DNA of 64,000 bases from Wolfiporia cocos (taxonomy: Eukaryota; Basidiomycota; Agaricomycetes; Polyporales; Phaeolaceae), in the NCBI GenBank assembly GCA_029448655.1, contig JACCLO010000002.1, positions 2,170,001 to 2,234,000 on the forward strand, read 5' to 3'. This document shows positions 22,625 through 34,167 of this stretch, piece after piece. The translations under genes were made by a program, and so were the position numbers. Within the stretch, counting starts at the first letter, position 1. Every line of letters begins with the position of its first letter. Below the pieces are notes generated by a model. That model searched no databases. It was not told the DNA's origin and saw only the letters and a list, made by a program, of their open reading frames with translations.

Positions 22625-23971
22625 TCAAGCTAGTGTAGCATGCCTACGAATGATCACTCCTGCCTCGTGAAAGAGCTCGGCAGATGCATCATCTCTGAAG
22701 ACACGAGTGTGAGAGCGTGCTGATCATTTACGATCCGAGCAGCCGACATACACTTTATAGCTTAAGTTGTACACGACCTCTTTGATGCCTGTTTGTATGA
22801 TTTTGATGGTACATTTCAAACAGGGACATCTATTGTGAAGGTCTAATCTGTAATACTATATGCAAGGATAAGAAAGTACTCACGTATTGCAGTAGAGGAC
22901 TGCGCCGTCCCCAATGCGCTCTCTGCCGGCCTCGAGTAGCGCGTTCTCTTCTGCATGTAGACAGACGCACTCATCAGATGTATCGCTCGCGTTGTTGCAT
23001 CGAGTGCAGCCGCCTTCGTTACAATTTTTCAACCCACGAGGGGTGCCGTTGTATCTGTACAATTACGACATGAGTTACCGTTCGGCTTATCTCAGTACTT
23101 CATCTGTTTACCCAGTAGCCAAAATACGTTTGTTGCGCACAAGGATAGCGCCTACCCGACGTTTCATGCAATTAGACCGCTGAGATGCGAGAGAAGCCAA
23201 CTGCATGAAATATGCATCCCATCCGGGCCTCAGACGTTCCTGATCGAGTAGGTTCAAGCCCTCAAGATGATTGTGAAACGCGGGTATGTTGTCAAACGAG
23301 TTGATTATATTCAGATTATATAACGAGGCGAGGCTGAGCAGAGAGTCTTCCGGGGACCGATCAGGTAATGTCTTTGTGATTGTTCGGGGTGATTTCCAGA
23401 TGGAGATGTCCTTCCCGTAACAGAGAACGTCATTCTCTCTTACAAAGTCCTCCAAGGAGACTGTTGCGTGCATAGACCTTTGGATAGATGTTGAGTAATG
23501 CTTCCGATTTCTGCTACAGTACTCACCACGCTGCTCGTCTATATCGTGTGAGCACGGGTGCATCTACGTGGACGATCATAAAGAAGGGTCGTACCACGAA
23601 TTTTGCAACAAGTTGCTTCGTGTTGAGATCGCAGGTCACAAAGTTCATACGCCAATTTTTCGTCACATAGTGAAGCAGCTGAGAGGGTGAAGCAAAAGAT
23701 AACGGCTGCGAAGGCCGCTGCTCGTTGTCGGGGGCCGGCGAAGGAAGAGCTGATGGCGGTGGAGAGACCATTGTTAGGAACGACATCCTAGGATCGAAGA
23801 CACTGGGTGTTTTATCGTTCAATGAATGGTATTCAGACTCCCCGCTCAATGTTGACTCCAGTTCCGGCTGCCCCGTGTGCTGGCTTTGAACTTCACTTGT
23901 TTGCGCCTGAAATAGTTTTGGTCATAGGATGATTCCCCTGCAAATCGAGTGCCGACGATAGCGATAAACAT
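22625..23971 (-). CDS. DCD1: Deoxycytidylate (dCMP) deaminase
   Basis: Converts dCMP to dUMP for dTTP supply. Secure exons: 23527 to about 23880, 23112-23477, 22884-23054, 22752-22829, 22625-22694. The zinc site is complete: [13 protein letters not shown] (His and catalytic Glu) and TCPCLKC (two Cys), plus [20 protein letters not shown] and CNEGGCTRC. The N-terminal part ([38 protein letters not shown]) is the extra NTPase-like region of fungal enzymes. The start [12 protein letters not shown] at 23971 is homologous but in another frame from the rest. A GTGAAG...GGGGAG intron of 59 nt (about 23838-23896) would restore the frame, but this junction is uncertain. It converges on TTI1. Confidence 0.85.
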
Positions 23972-24477
23972 CAGGTTGACTGCTTAGGGGACAGATGTAA
24001 GCAATAAAAGTCATTTAAGCAATCAGCCATCCTTAAGCCCATCCACAAGGTCACTCGCCTTTTTCAAACGAAATGTTTTGGCGGTCCTTAGCTTGGGCAA
24101 GACGGTCGCTCGGGGCCCGAAGTCACTGAACGGAAGGTTAGGCAATTTCGCTAAACTCCTCTCCGGAAACGACTACTCCACAGCAACCCTGATCGCTGAA
24201 GTGGCTACGTTGAACGTTAACGTTGATGTGGGGAGTAGCTTCACTGCGGCGAGTCGATCATGTGCATGATGCATAATGCATGATCGCATGATCGAGGACC
24301 CAGAGCGGCTGCTATTAACAAAGCGTTCTTGTATGTGCAGATTGCGCGCAATGATCATGATAGCATCCCAACATCCATACTCATACGAGCAATGGTTCAG
24401 AAAGGGTGGTATATTCATCGCACATCTCAAGTTTCGGTCGATCAGCCTCGAATGTAAGGTATAGTGCATCCGACAAT
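23972..24477. other. Promoter region of dCMP deaminase gene
   Basis: 506 bp between two minus-strand genes. It carries a short run of GCATGATC-like octamers near 24264-24294. Long minus-strand frames here run into the POP3-like gene in another phase and look spurious. Confidence 0.4.
24264..24294. repeat. GCATGATC-like octamer repeats
   Basis: Four near-identical units of the form GCATRAT(C/G) follow one another, two of them GCATGATC. They lie about 300 bp upstream of the dCMP deaminase start. This could be a factor cluster or chance. Confidence 0.35.
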
Positions 24478-25621
24478 CTACGATACTTGGCATAATATAC
24501 GTGTACCTTTCGGAAGCGGATCGGTCGTATTCGACATTTTCTTCTTTGCCAGTGCCTGCGACTTCTTCCTTTCTTTCGCAGCAGCTCTGCCCTTGGTTCT
24601 TGCTTCCTTCGCGGCCTTCATATTCTTTGGTGCGGTGGTAAGGAGTTGTTTGATATGTGTGGATATCAACGGTTGGCTTCGACCCGATGCCGGCAATGTC
24701 AGCCAAGATGCTCTGGGTAATGATATCTGGTCTATTAAGGCCAATAGCTCGGAAAAGTCAGGGGCAGTATCCTGGCCAACGTTGTGCATTAGCCAATGTG
24801 TCGCGGCATACTCTCAAACATGACTCACTTCGACCGCCAGGGCGGATACTCGCCTGAGACCCGCAGCTTCCGCCAGGGCGTATTCCGCACCTTTGGGAAG
24901 TGCGATTAACCATGTTCCCTTGCCGGGCATGCTCGCGGTCTGTGGGTTGCAAGCTGCAACCAGATAAGGAAAGTGTTGTATGAGGGCCGGTGGGTCAACG
25001 TCGCCGCGGCAAACCAAGACTACGCGTGAACGGCCAAGAGGCTCCGCCCGAGCGCTCTGAGAACCAGGTGCCATGGTACCATTATAGCGATACGACTGCG
25101 TTGCCTTCTCGAGGAGCTTGGTCACTTCGTTGATGCCTAAAGTTATGTGCTGCAAGATTGGAGGCCTTGCAACGGAATCCATGGCTGCGGTGACTTCGGA
25201 GTCTCCTGTGGCTGGGAGAACGGCATGTTCTCCAGGCACTATCTCGGTAGTAGATGCCTCGTTTGTTGCTTGCGATTGAGGCGGGTCACGGCGCTGTTTC
25301 TTCTGCGATGGATCCGGAATTCCTCTGTGTGACCGTTTTCGCTTGCGACTCAGATTCTCTCGGGAAAGATGGTAATTTGACAGGCCATCGAGCATGCGGA
25401 TGATACGGGCCAGTATAATGTTCTGCAGATTTGCCGACACAGGTGGCCTACATGGCGAACAGATCAGCATGCGAAAGGCGCGGTGTTGCGTAACATCAGC
25501 ACCATTGTACCCGGAACGGGTTGTCCAGGACGCCACGATAGACAACCTTCCTGTCAGCCGTGTCCTTAGGTTTCGCTCGGTTGGAAGGATTTGTGTGTAT
25601 GCGAGCAATCTTGTCGGACAT
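24478..25621 (-). CDS. POP3: RNase P/MRP subunit Pop3-like protein
   Basis: Three exons: 25503-25621, 24829-25447, 24478-24771, giving 343 aa. The start MSDKIARIHTNPSNRAKPK leads to VLDNPFRVQW. A Lys/Arg-rich insert follows (LSRKRKRSHRG). The conserved L7Ae-like part is PPILQHITLGINEVTKLLE, then VVLVCRGDVDPPALIQHFP, KGTWLIALPKGAEYALAEA and LRRVSALAVE. The C-terminal part is basic (KAAKEARTKGRAAAKERKK). The Pop3 family binds RNase P and MRP RNA for tRNA and rRNA processing in the nucleus. The assignment rests on the central block. The last codons before the stop at 24478 could instead be an unspliced GTACAC donor. Confidence 0.78.
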
Positions 25622-27278
25622 GAGCGCAGTGATGTTACAGCTTGTCTAACAGTCGTGATATTTCGAGACGATACCGGAAGCTGTGTTGGCTGATGTAGTG
25701 CACGGGCTGAGTGACATGCATATGGTGGCTGCAGACCCAAAGCGACGGGCCTGGATACCAAATTCGGCAAATGTTCGTACAAAGGCCGATTTTCGGTCCG
25801 CGGTCGAACATAACGGAGACTAGCTGGTGACTAGTGATAGTGTCTGCATACTGCCAAATATTCTGTTGTGTCGCCAGATTTGATTGTCAAAAGCTCTGCA
25901 CAATTGCATACGAGGCATTGACTCTTCGTTGCGGCACCGAAACTGCATTTGGTCTTACTCGCCGACTCGCCGATGCCCTGCGATGAACAAAGTGTTTTGT
26001 TTGGTTGTGAGGCCGTAGATGACCATAACCTCTTTCCTGCTCACGACAGAGAACGGATATCTACTGTGCGAGTGTATATCACAGCAGCCATATGCGTATG
26101 GTCGGTTGACCGCGACAATGGAAGGCGTTGAGCCCCACCGCTCCGGTCAGTCCACTCGGATCCTCATCCGTTGTTCCTGTCCTGTCACGCTATCCCCGCA
26201 GAGTAATCCCAAAGGCTAGTCACAACACCAGGCTTGACCGATCGTTCGGATCATTGATAACTAACAACAACCTCTACAGGGCTGTTGTCGATGGGCTGAG
26301 CGTGATTGTGTTGGTGATTGTGCGGCCGCAAATGCCCCTCCTGCACCGTGCGGCATAACCACATGGTGTGCTGCGTGGGGCGATGGACTTGCGCAAGCAG
26401 CTCGCAGATCTTACGATTTGACGTGGTAAGTGAAAAAGCTATGCCCAAATTGGTGCCTGTCAGATTCCGCTACACACGGAGCAGGGTGACGACCACCCGC
26501 AACGCACAAACCCAGACCACATGCGGCGTTCAGTATTGACAGAAGTGTCTGACGCTCATAATCATACCGTAGGCGCCCATGGAACGCATCTTGGCGCCGT
26601 CGAAGCGATTAATTCTGAATTAGCACGGCCTCTTCAACTTATGCGGTGAGTGTAATGCGGTCTTGTGAGTTGCGAAATCGGAACGCTTGTGTCCTATGTT
26701 GCCGACGTTAACCAAGGTTCCGTAGCACGAGTTGCGAAGGCAACAGGGACGGCGTGCTTGCAGTCGGCGCTCGCGACTCATTTATTCTGCATGGCTGTCC
26801 ATGCCCTCGTCTCATTCCTGTGCAATTAACGCCCAAGACAGTGCGGATTATAGATCCGACTGGCATCTCACTTTCTCGGGCGTTTCACCATCTCTAAACT
26901 GCTTCTGCCCGTAGCGGCCAATTGACATATTCCCGCATACGATGGAGTCTTACTTCTGTCTGTCTTTAGTCAATTCCACCGTTCGTCGGTAAGGACATGT
27001 CGGCCCGTGATGCCATTCCACTGGCGCGGTCTTGGTGGATATGTGGCTATGCCAAGTTTCTCTCATGCCTGTCGACTCCGGACACTAGTTATGAGTCGAA
27101 TGCGCTTGTTGGCTCACCGAGATGGTAGGCGCACAATAGGTACATCCCCATTTCCTGATATCCGTGCCGCCACCGCAGTATATAACCCCTGTGTCTGTTT
27201 TACGACGGTCACTCGCTGTGCTCCTCGCCCATCTCCTAGACAGAGTTGACCCCTTCCCTCACTTTACATTCCGTAACG
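25622..27278. other. Long intergenic region, 1.66 kb
   Basis: A divergent gap between the POP3-like and GNAT genes, several times the local average. Only short frames occur and none has recognisable content. No transposon remnant, tRNA or long repeat was seen. It may hold long 5' leaders or a non-coding RNA. Confidence 0.4.
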
Positions 27279-28438
27279 ATGCCTTCTCCCGAACCAGCAT
27301 TCCTCGTTCGCGCGTATCACAACGCAAACGCTCTTCCGTCTGAAGTGTGGAAAGCGTTCGATGCGCATCCGCGCAGGTCGAATATAATGTTCCCTCTCGC
27401 GAAGAAACTGCGACAGATCGAGCAGTCCGGATATCACCATGACGGTTGCAACCTCTGGATCGTCTGCACCACGGTGCAGGCAGGGGGTGTCTTGTCGGAG
27501 GTTGATTTCGTGCTGTCCTGCACAGAGGGTCCTATCGGCGCATATCCTATCTTCATCTTCACTCCAATTTCGTCATCACGACTTAATTCACAGTACTACA
27601 CCCCGCGTCTTCGAGCAATGGCCCGGGCACTGCTAGAGTGTGTCCCGCCGGAGCGTGTGTTTTCGGTATTTTCACTGGACAGCATAACACCGGCCTTCGC
27701 AAAATCCTGGACAGAGGAGACAGGAATTTCCCTGGACTCAAGTCCCGAGTACTACGCAGCCACGTTTACACACTGTACTGCGCAGACCCTGACGCGCAAC
27801 CAGCCGGTGCTGCACGGTTATTCGCATAAGCTCAGACTCGCTGTCGAGTCGGATATCCCAGCAGCAGCCGAATTGTGCCATAGCTTCGCGGCCGTTTCGG
27901 TGAGTCGATCATCCCAATATCCATATAGCGTCAACATATCTCATTATCCGAACTCCATCAGGAGCCCTTCGTGCTAAGTAAAGAGGATGCTATCAGAGAG
28001 GCGTCTCTACTTGTACGACAAGGGCAGCTGTGGGTACATGAAGTCGCTGTGCCAGGACGAAGCCCAGAGATTGCCTCAATCGTTGCTGTCACCCGCACAA
28101 GCCGGACAGTAGCTGGAATCACAAAAGTTTACACCAATCCTGATTGGAGGCATCTTGGATGTGCAGAACGTCTAACGCGATACGTCTGCATGCAGTGCGT
28201 AGTTCAGCTCGTCTCGAGAAATATCGCCGTGCCCTGACCTCCGAAACTCCATTCCAGGCTACTGCAGCAGAAGGAAAGCGTTGTGTTGTACGTTGCCCAC
28301 AATAATCCTGCTGCAGCGAATGTGTACCACAAAGTGGGATTTGTTGGATTGTCGCATGGGTCACCGCGTGTTGAGGGGGTCGATTCGTGGTTGGAACTAG
28401 GTTTCGACAGGAAGATAGTGGATCTCGGGCACTGGTAG
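27279..28438 (+). CDS. GNAT-family N-acetyltransferase
   Basis: Three exons: 27279-27899, 27962-28194, 28258-28438, giving 344 aa. The C-terminal half is a GNAT fold: ELCHSFAAVSEPFVLSKEDA, LWVHEVAVPG, TAGITKVYTNPDW-like region, the acetyl-CoA loop RHLGCAERLTRYV (R-x-x-G-x-A), then VVLYVAHNNPAAANVYHKVG and VDSWLELGFD near the end. The N-terminal 200 residues are less conserved and may set substrate choice. The substrate is unknown. Both introns are confirmed by restoration of motif continuity (CMQ/LLQQKESV). Confidence 0.85.
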
Positions 28439-29137
28439 AGATCCAAGCTAGATCCGTACGCGATAAGGTTCATCAAAGCCGCATTTGTTACATCCTTACA
28501 CCCAGTTTTGTCACAACCAGAATTCCATATATACCATCAGCTCGTAGTAATAGAGGATTTCGTCTCGTACGATCTAATTGGTAGTCACTAATTCATTTGT
28601 TCGTGTCAATGACCCTCTGCCTCCTCGCCTAGCCGGATCTGGGAAATCGTCGATCGATCAGTCCTCTCAGCGCGCCAACGCGGTATCATTTCCTTCACGG
28701 TTGGCCAACTTACTCTCCGTGCCTTTTATCCTTCGTCATGATGCGATTATTGGTGGCCATGGTAGTGTGACATTTTCACTGTTATACGGCCAGAGGAGCC
28801 CCGGGTAAACCTCACCTAAGTCCGGCTGGGACCTGAGAAGTCCTCGAAATCCAATCATTTGTTTGGAATCAATCCCTGAGACCTAGCACACATGATAGGC
28901 CTGATGAGACAAATTTTCAGCCAGTTAGTAATTTACCGCAGTAGTGCTTGCACCCCGCTGATACATTGCGTTTCAGGTTAGCCCATAGATCACGGCCTCC
29001 CCATACGTAAGACATGATGGTCAATTGTATAATCCACGGCATGGTCAGCTACACAACCCGGCCTGTTTGCCGCGCGCTTTCCTTCACTACTATCCAACGT
29101 TTCACTATTGACAGATCACTGGCATCCCGAGATCTCA
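28439..29137. other. Intergenic gap, 699 bp
   Basis: Between two plus-strand genes. It presumably holds the GNAT 3' UTR and the promoter of the arrestin gene. No motif or gene is recognised. Confidence 0.4.
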
Positions 29138-32100
29138 ATGACAACAATGATGCAGCCCCAATTCCCCACTGGGCTGGGGATTGCTTTGGATACGAGCCCG
29201 ACTCCCCGGCGCCCTGGCCTACGGGAGTCCACCTTCCAGTCGCTCCATGCGTCCGCTACCTCCGCTCAGCCCCAATCAAACCGACCGACCGGCTCAGGCC
29301 ATACGGTGCCCGTACCTGCAATTGTCCCCGCCACATGCTCCGCCGATGGGACGCAGAGGTCAACTGCGGCGACTGTGGGCGACGGAGACCTTGGAGAGAG
29401 ATTTGCGGAGCTCTCCAGCGCAAGCAGCTACGACCTCGTGGGTAGTCAAATACCCCCACCTCCGACAGAGGACGCGGCACATGGGTCAGGCGCGTATGTG
29501 CGGTCTGACACGCTTCTCAGCTTTGGAGTCTCGCAGACGAGGAACACTGCGGAGCTGAGGGCGCTGATGGGCAATGCGAACGCGCGCCTCAAGCCTGGCG
29601 CGACAGTCGTGCCTCGAAACAGACGTGCGTTGCGGCAGGAAGCGAAGGACGGAGCACAGGGCCCTGTGTCCCTTGAGCAGGCCAAGCCGCGCGCCCGCGT
29701 CGAAGTGGACATCGTACTCGAGAATAATGCATGTGTACAGGGTGGTTATCTCCGCGGCCATGTCAAGATCCGCGTGCGGAAGCGTTCTAAGAAGGAAGCC
29801 CCCATCCTCCTTGCGGACGGAAAAATTCGCGTGATCGGATTCGAGTGCATCCCTAGCGAGGCCGACCGGCATACGTTTTACCAGTGTGCATCGCCTCTGT
29901 CTGCGATTGCAACTGGCCTGGACCGCCTCTACGAGCTGCCATCGGACACCGACGGGTTCGCACAAGCGATCGAGGGTGTTCATATCCTGCCGTTCGCGAT
30001 GCGCCTACCGGCCGATGGAAAATTCGGTGCCGCCAAGGGGATCACGAGCGTCCACTCCGGCATTGCAGTACAGTATATTGCCATGGTGTATGCGTTGTCA
30101 TTCACATTGAAGGCGCCTTACTAAGCAGATGATTTTCCTGCAGATCCGTGAAGGTCAAGTGCTCAAAAACAGGCAGGCGGTCTATCGCACACTTCTACCG
30201 CCACTGCGAAGTATGGCCACGCATCAACCCGTCGGTCGTGCTGGTACCTGCCCCGCGGCCTCTGCAGGCAGCCACGAGCAAGGGTCTCTCCGTGCTCAGT
30301 AGCAACAGCAAAGTCAAGCTGACAGCCCTCGTCCATCGGCTGACTTGGCTTGCGGGTCAGAGATGCTATGTCAACGTCCATGTCGTGAATGAGACCAAGA
30401 AGACCGTGAAGAGTCTCACGCTGACACTCGTACGGACAACGACGTTGTTCAGACCGAAGCCGTTCTTGGATGCCGGACAAGCGCGTACGGCTGATCCGGA
30501 TGCCTGCCAAACCAATACGATGCACAAAGTGGTCGCGGAGTCTATTTTGGAGATGGCGCATCGAGGTACCAAAAGGCACGCTAGCGCCAAAGGCTGGTGG
30601 ACGGGCGTGGCACCTGGCCAGGAACTCTCTTTCTCGCATTATATTCTTATTCCGGTGAGCACATCAAAGCATGTCTCGTAAAATCTATTCGAGCTGATTC
30701 CGATCATAGCCCGACGCCTTGTCGGTGACCCGCGGCCGTCTACTTGAGGTCGAGCATTCCCTGCGTGTCACTCTGAGTGCTGGGTCGCTGTCCTCTGACA
30801 TTCACGTCACGCTACCCATCCGGATTATCAATTTCATGTCAATTGACCCAATTCCAAGCGACAACTCACACCCCACAATGGGAGCGCATGTTCGTCCCCT
30901 GCAGCGTAGGCGATCCATTGATGGCGAGCTTGCGGCGGAAACATATCCCCCGCATACTTGGTCCGCTCTTGCACAAGGCGGTTACACAGGCATTCCCAGC
31001 TTCACGAGCTCGCTCTACGATCACGTCAGCAGCCACGAAGACCAGCTGACCCTCCTTCAGCGCGCCAAGAAGACCCGCCGCGCAGTAGAGGCATCTCGTC
31101 CCCGGCCGTCCGGTAGCATACTCCGCGTCAGGAACCCAGACCGTGACACCCATGAATCATCCACATCGGACGCTGCGCCGAGCTCTTCCGGCGAAGATGA
31201 CGACGTCAGCGTATATTCTTCCGATACGAGCGGATGCCTCTCCAGCACGGATGAGTCTATGACGTCCGCGTCCGAGGCCGAGTCACACACGCGGGGGCTG
31301 GACAGCCTCGAACTCGATGACCCTGACTCGGACGAGGAGGTCGGGATGGTCATTGGTGCGGCGGCTATGGACGATGACGAACCGACCCTCGCGGGCCAGG
31401 AATACGGCTCATGCGCGTCGCGTGTGAGCGTGCCACGCCCTACGGGCCCGCGCGAGGGGCACCGCTTTGACCGGGGGCGCAGCCGCGAGCGTCGGCCGAT
31501 CCAGCGAAACACTGCCGGCGAGGACGCCGCCGCTCGCGGGCGCGCGGGGCTGGAGAGGATGACGTCCTTTGCACAGCGCGTGGATGCCAAGCTCGCCGCG
31601 GCCAAGTCTCATTCAGGCATGGTCTCCGCCTCCGGAGCTGCGGGTGCGAGTGAGGACGCCGACGCCACGCCGAGGCTAGCTCAGGGTCGCCCACCGGCGT
31701 CGACACAGCCCCTCCGCCCAGCGCGCCACCCGGGGCGATCAAAGAGCGCCCACCCACCGGCTCACGCAAACACACCCAAATTCCCGTGCCCCACGCACAG
31801 GACGGGCCGCGCGCTGCCCCGCCCGCCGGCGACCACCGCCTTCCAGGGCGCGGATGGGGCCTACGTCTGTGGCCGCGCGGGGACTGGGCCAGAGGATGCG
31901 TCCGCGGTTCGCGGCACCGGGGCAGGGGGCAGCGTGCCGGCGAGACCGGGCAGGGCGGGCGACGTACAGCCGCCGCTTGCCAGTGTGTCTGCCGGCGCGC
32001 CGGCGCTCGATGCCCCGTTTGGCGTAGACTGCTGCTGCGATCGTGATCGTGCGGGGACCTATCAGGACCCCTCGGGTGGTGCTGAGGTTCGCGGGAGGTC

Positions 32101-32245
32101 CAGCGCGCCCACATCCGCTGGCGACCACCCCCATCAGCGGGAGCGCCCGCCGGTGGGTGGCGTGCAGGCCGGTGTGAGCGCGATGATCAGGGAACTCGAG
32201 GAGCGTGTTCAGAGTGCGATTGATGCGGGGAATGCTTATGTGTAG
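29138..32245 (+). CDS. Arrestin-like (alpha-arrestin) domain protein
   Basis: Three exons: 29138-30087, 30144-30654, 30710-32245, giving 998 aa if the last exon is unbroken. The arrestin N domain (about residues 175-330) shows VEVDIVLENNACVQGGYLRG, the typical opening with a C-terminal Gly-Hyd-x-Gly turn, and AVQYIAMVSVKVKCSKTGRR. The C domain shows SNSKVKLTALVHRLTWLAGQ and LSFSHYILIPPDALSVTRG then LEVEHSLRVTLSAG. Alpha-arrestins recruit Rsp5-type ubiquitin ligases to membrane transporters. No clear PPxY is visible. The last third is acidic and then Ala/Arg-rich, and beyond about 31680 more than one frame stays open, so the C terminus before the coiled IRELEERVQSAIDAG end is uncertain. Confidence 0.8.
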
Positions 32246-32619
32246 TTTCAGCATGCGCGTGGGTGCGAAGCAGGCGTCCCGAGCAATTATCGTACCCGTG
32301 GGTTCTGTCCAAATGTATTACCACCGGAAGTCTAAACGGGTGAGAAGGTGTCGCCTTGTCCCGGCTAAGTCAATTTGCGCCGCATGAGAACACATCCCTG
32401 TTGGACAGTTAGATAACAAATGAGCATGAGAACAGACGATGTTGGGGAATGGAGGGTGATTGAACAGGAAATCTCCGTCAGCGTCCTGGGTGGACAAATA
32501 ACCGACGAAACGCGGGAAGACATGGCAGGTCAGATCTCTGTACGAAACTAGCAATACATTTGTTCCGTGCTGCAATAATGTACACATGCGTTGCACTTCC
32601 AAATCTTTACCGTATCGCT
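32246..32619. other. Convergent 3' gap
   Basis: 374 bp between the stops of the arrestin (+) and dehydrogenase (-) genes. Nothing is recognised beyond presumed UTRs. Confidence 0.4.
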
Positions 32620-33737
32620 CTACTCAATAACAATACCGCCGTTGACGTGCAAGACTTGTCCACTGCATAATGCCGAATTAGATCCTGAAAGAGTGCGCGG
32701 GTAACACACGTACCTCATGAAACTTGAGTCGGGAGAAGCGAGCCACACGAACGCTGTCGCAATTTCGACCGGTTGGCCTGCGCGACCCATAGGTGCGGTG
32801 ACACCAAAATTCTCGATAGAACTCTTTGTCATTGTCGCGGGGCTATATGCGTACATGAATATCTCTCTTAGAGTTCGCAAGAATGACAGGTACTCACATT
32901 AGCGGCGTCCACACCGCTCCTGGAGCGACTGCGTTGCACCGAATACCCTTGTCGCCGACGACTTGGTTGCTCAAAGCACGCATGAACGCAATGATCGCGC
33001 CCTTTGTCGCGGTGTAGTCAATCAGCTCGGGATGGCCGATGGCCATGTTGATGGAGGCGTTGAAGTTGATCGTCGAGCCCGGCTTCATATGCGGAATAGC
33101 AGCCTTGCAAATGTAGAAGAAGGCGTGGATGTTCGTGTCGAATGTATTGTGCCACTGCTCCGAGGGGAGCGTGGTCAGGTCGGTGTTCGCGTATTGCGTG
33201 CCGTGGTTGAGAACGCTACCAAGCACGACATCCATAACTCGACACTACTAAGATCTAGGGACGAAACATACAGGGCATCCAGCTGGCCGTTGTGGAATGC
33301 GATGTGTTTCTTAATCAACTCAATACAATTCTCCTCTCTCCTGAGGTCGAACTCGAGTATCTGGATCTTGCGCTTGTTGTTCGTCTTCCTCCTAATCTCC
33401 TCTTCTGCGGCTTTTGCTTCATCTGCTTCTCTCCTCGTGTACGTCAGGGTGAGGTCAGCGCCCTCGAGCGCTGCACATGAGGTGAGTCTCGCAGCTTCGG
33501 AGTACCCGTACGCATATACTTACCGAAGAGGATTGCAGTACTCAAGCCAATGCCACTGTCGGCACCGGTAATGATCGCGGTCTGGCCCTCGAGCTTGTTC
33601 GCAGCCTTGTAAGGTTTTCCATCTGCGGTTACATCGTTGAGGGGTTGTGGGTCAAGCTTCTTCTGAAGACCAGGCGCGCCGGGCTGCTCCTGGAACGGAG
33701 GCTTGTAGCCCTTTTGGAACTGCTCGGTGAACTTCAT
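32620..33737 (-). CDS. Short-chain dehydrogenase/reductase
   Basis: Five exons: 33524-33737, 33272-33470, 32898-33215, 32714-32842, 32620-32662, giving 300 aa. The N-terminal extension (QKGYKPPFQEQPGAPGLQ, then PYKAANKLEGQ) is typical of the YhdF/YghA-like SDR branch. Seen: TGADSGIG cofactor loop, LVLNHGTQYAN in place of NNAG, INMAIG then DYTATKGA with catalytic Tyr and Lys, RCNAVAPGAVWTPLIPAT, and the end SGQVLHVNGGIVIE. It is predicted to be an NADP(H)-dependent oxidoreductase. The substrate is unknown. NHG rather than NAG in the active-site block is a variant also found in relatives. Confidence 0.9.
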
Positions 33738-33848
33738 TTGATGCAAAGGTAACTCGAAGGAGAAGGACGGAACAGAGGGAGACTTAAAGAGGGCAAACGT
33801 ATCTCTCCAGCATTATATCTCAGAAAGTGGACGCGACGTGGATCCCAG

Positions 33849-33856
33849 TGACGTCA
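33849..33856. promoter_or_regulatory. CRE-type bZIP site TGACGTCA
   Basis: A full palindromic ATF/CREB core 112 bp upstream of the SDR start codon. It is the second such site in the window. Binding is inferred. Confidence 0.45.
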
Positions 33857-34009
33857 GATAACAAGAGCGGCGCCACCGAGGGTGTCGTCTGGATGAGAGT
33901 ACGTCTGCCGAGTATCGCGTCCCACTTGCAAGTTGCACGCCAGAGTCATGAACAGGTTCTGACGTCGCATACAGTCTCGGAAACTTACCTATTTGGGTTA
34001 CGGCTTGCC

Positions 34010-34021
34010 AGGGTTAGGGTT
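34010..34021 (+). promoter_or_regulatory. Telobox-like AGGGTTAGGGTT
   Basis: Two TTAGGG-type units, the telomere repeat of basidiomycetes, sit 147 bp upstream of the VTA1 ATG. This could be a telobox bound by a Tbf/TRF-like protein, or chance. Confidence 0.3.
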
Positions 34022-34167
34022 GCCCGACGCGTTCTGCCTCCGCACCATCCTTGGTTCTAGCATCCAACTGCACACCTATATGCTATAGTCGTATATACCA
34101 TATATCCATAAGATCTGATACCTTGCAAGCACTTTCTTGATTGCGTATACAGCCGCTGACGACGACC

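Larger units (their letters stand above)
33738..34167. promoter_or_regulatory. Divergent promoter, SDR / VTA1
   Basis: 430 bp between divergent starts. It holds a full CRE (TGACGTCA) at 33849-33856 and a telomere-box-like AGGGTTAGGGTT at 34010-34021. Confidence 0.55.

Noticed and set aside
24173..24706. 177-codon minus-strand frame
   Set aside because: It overlaps the last exon of the POP3-like gene in another phase and shows no family features.
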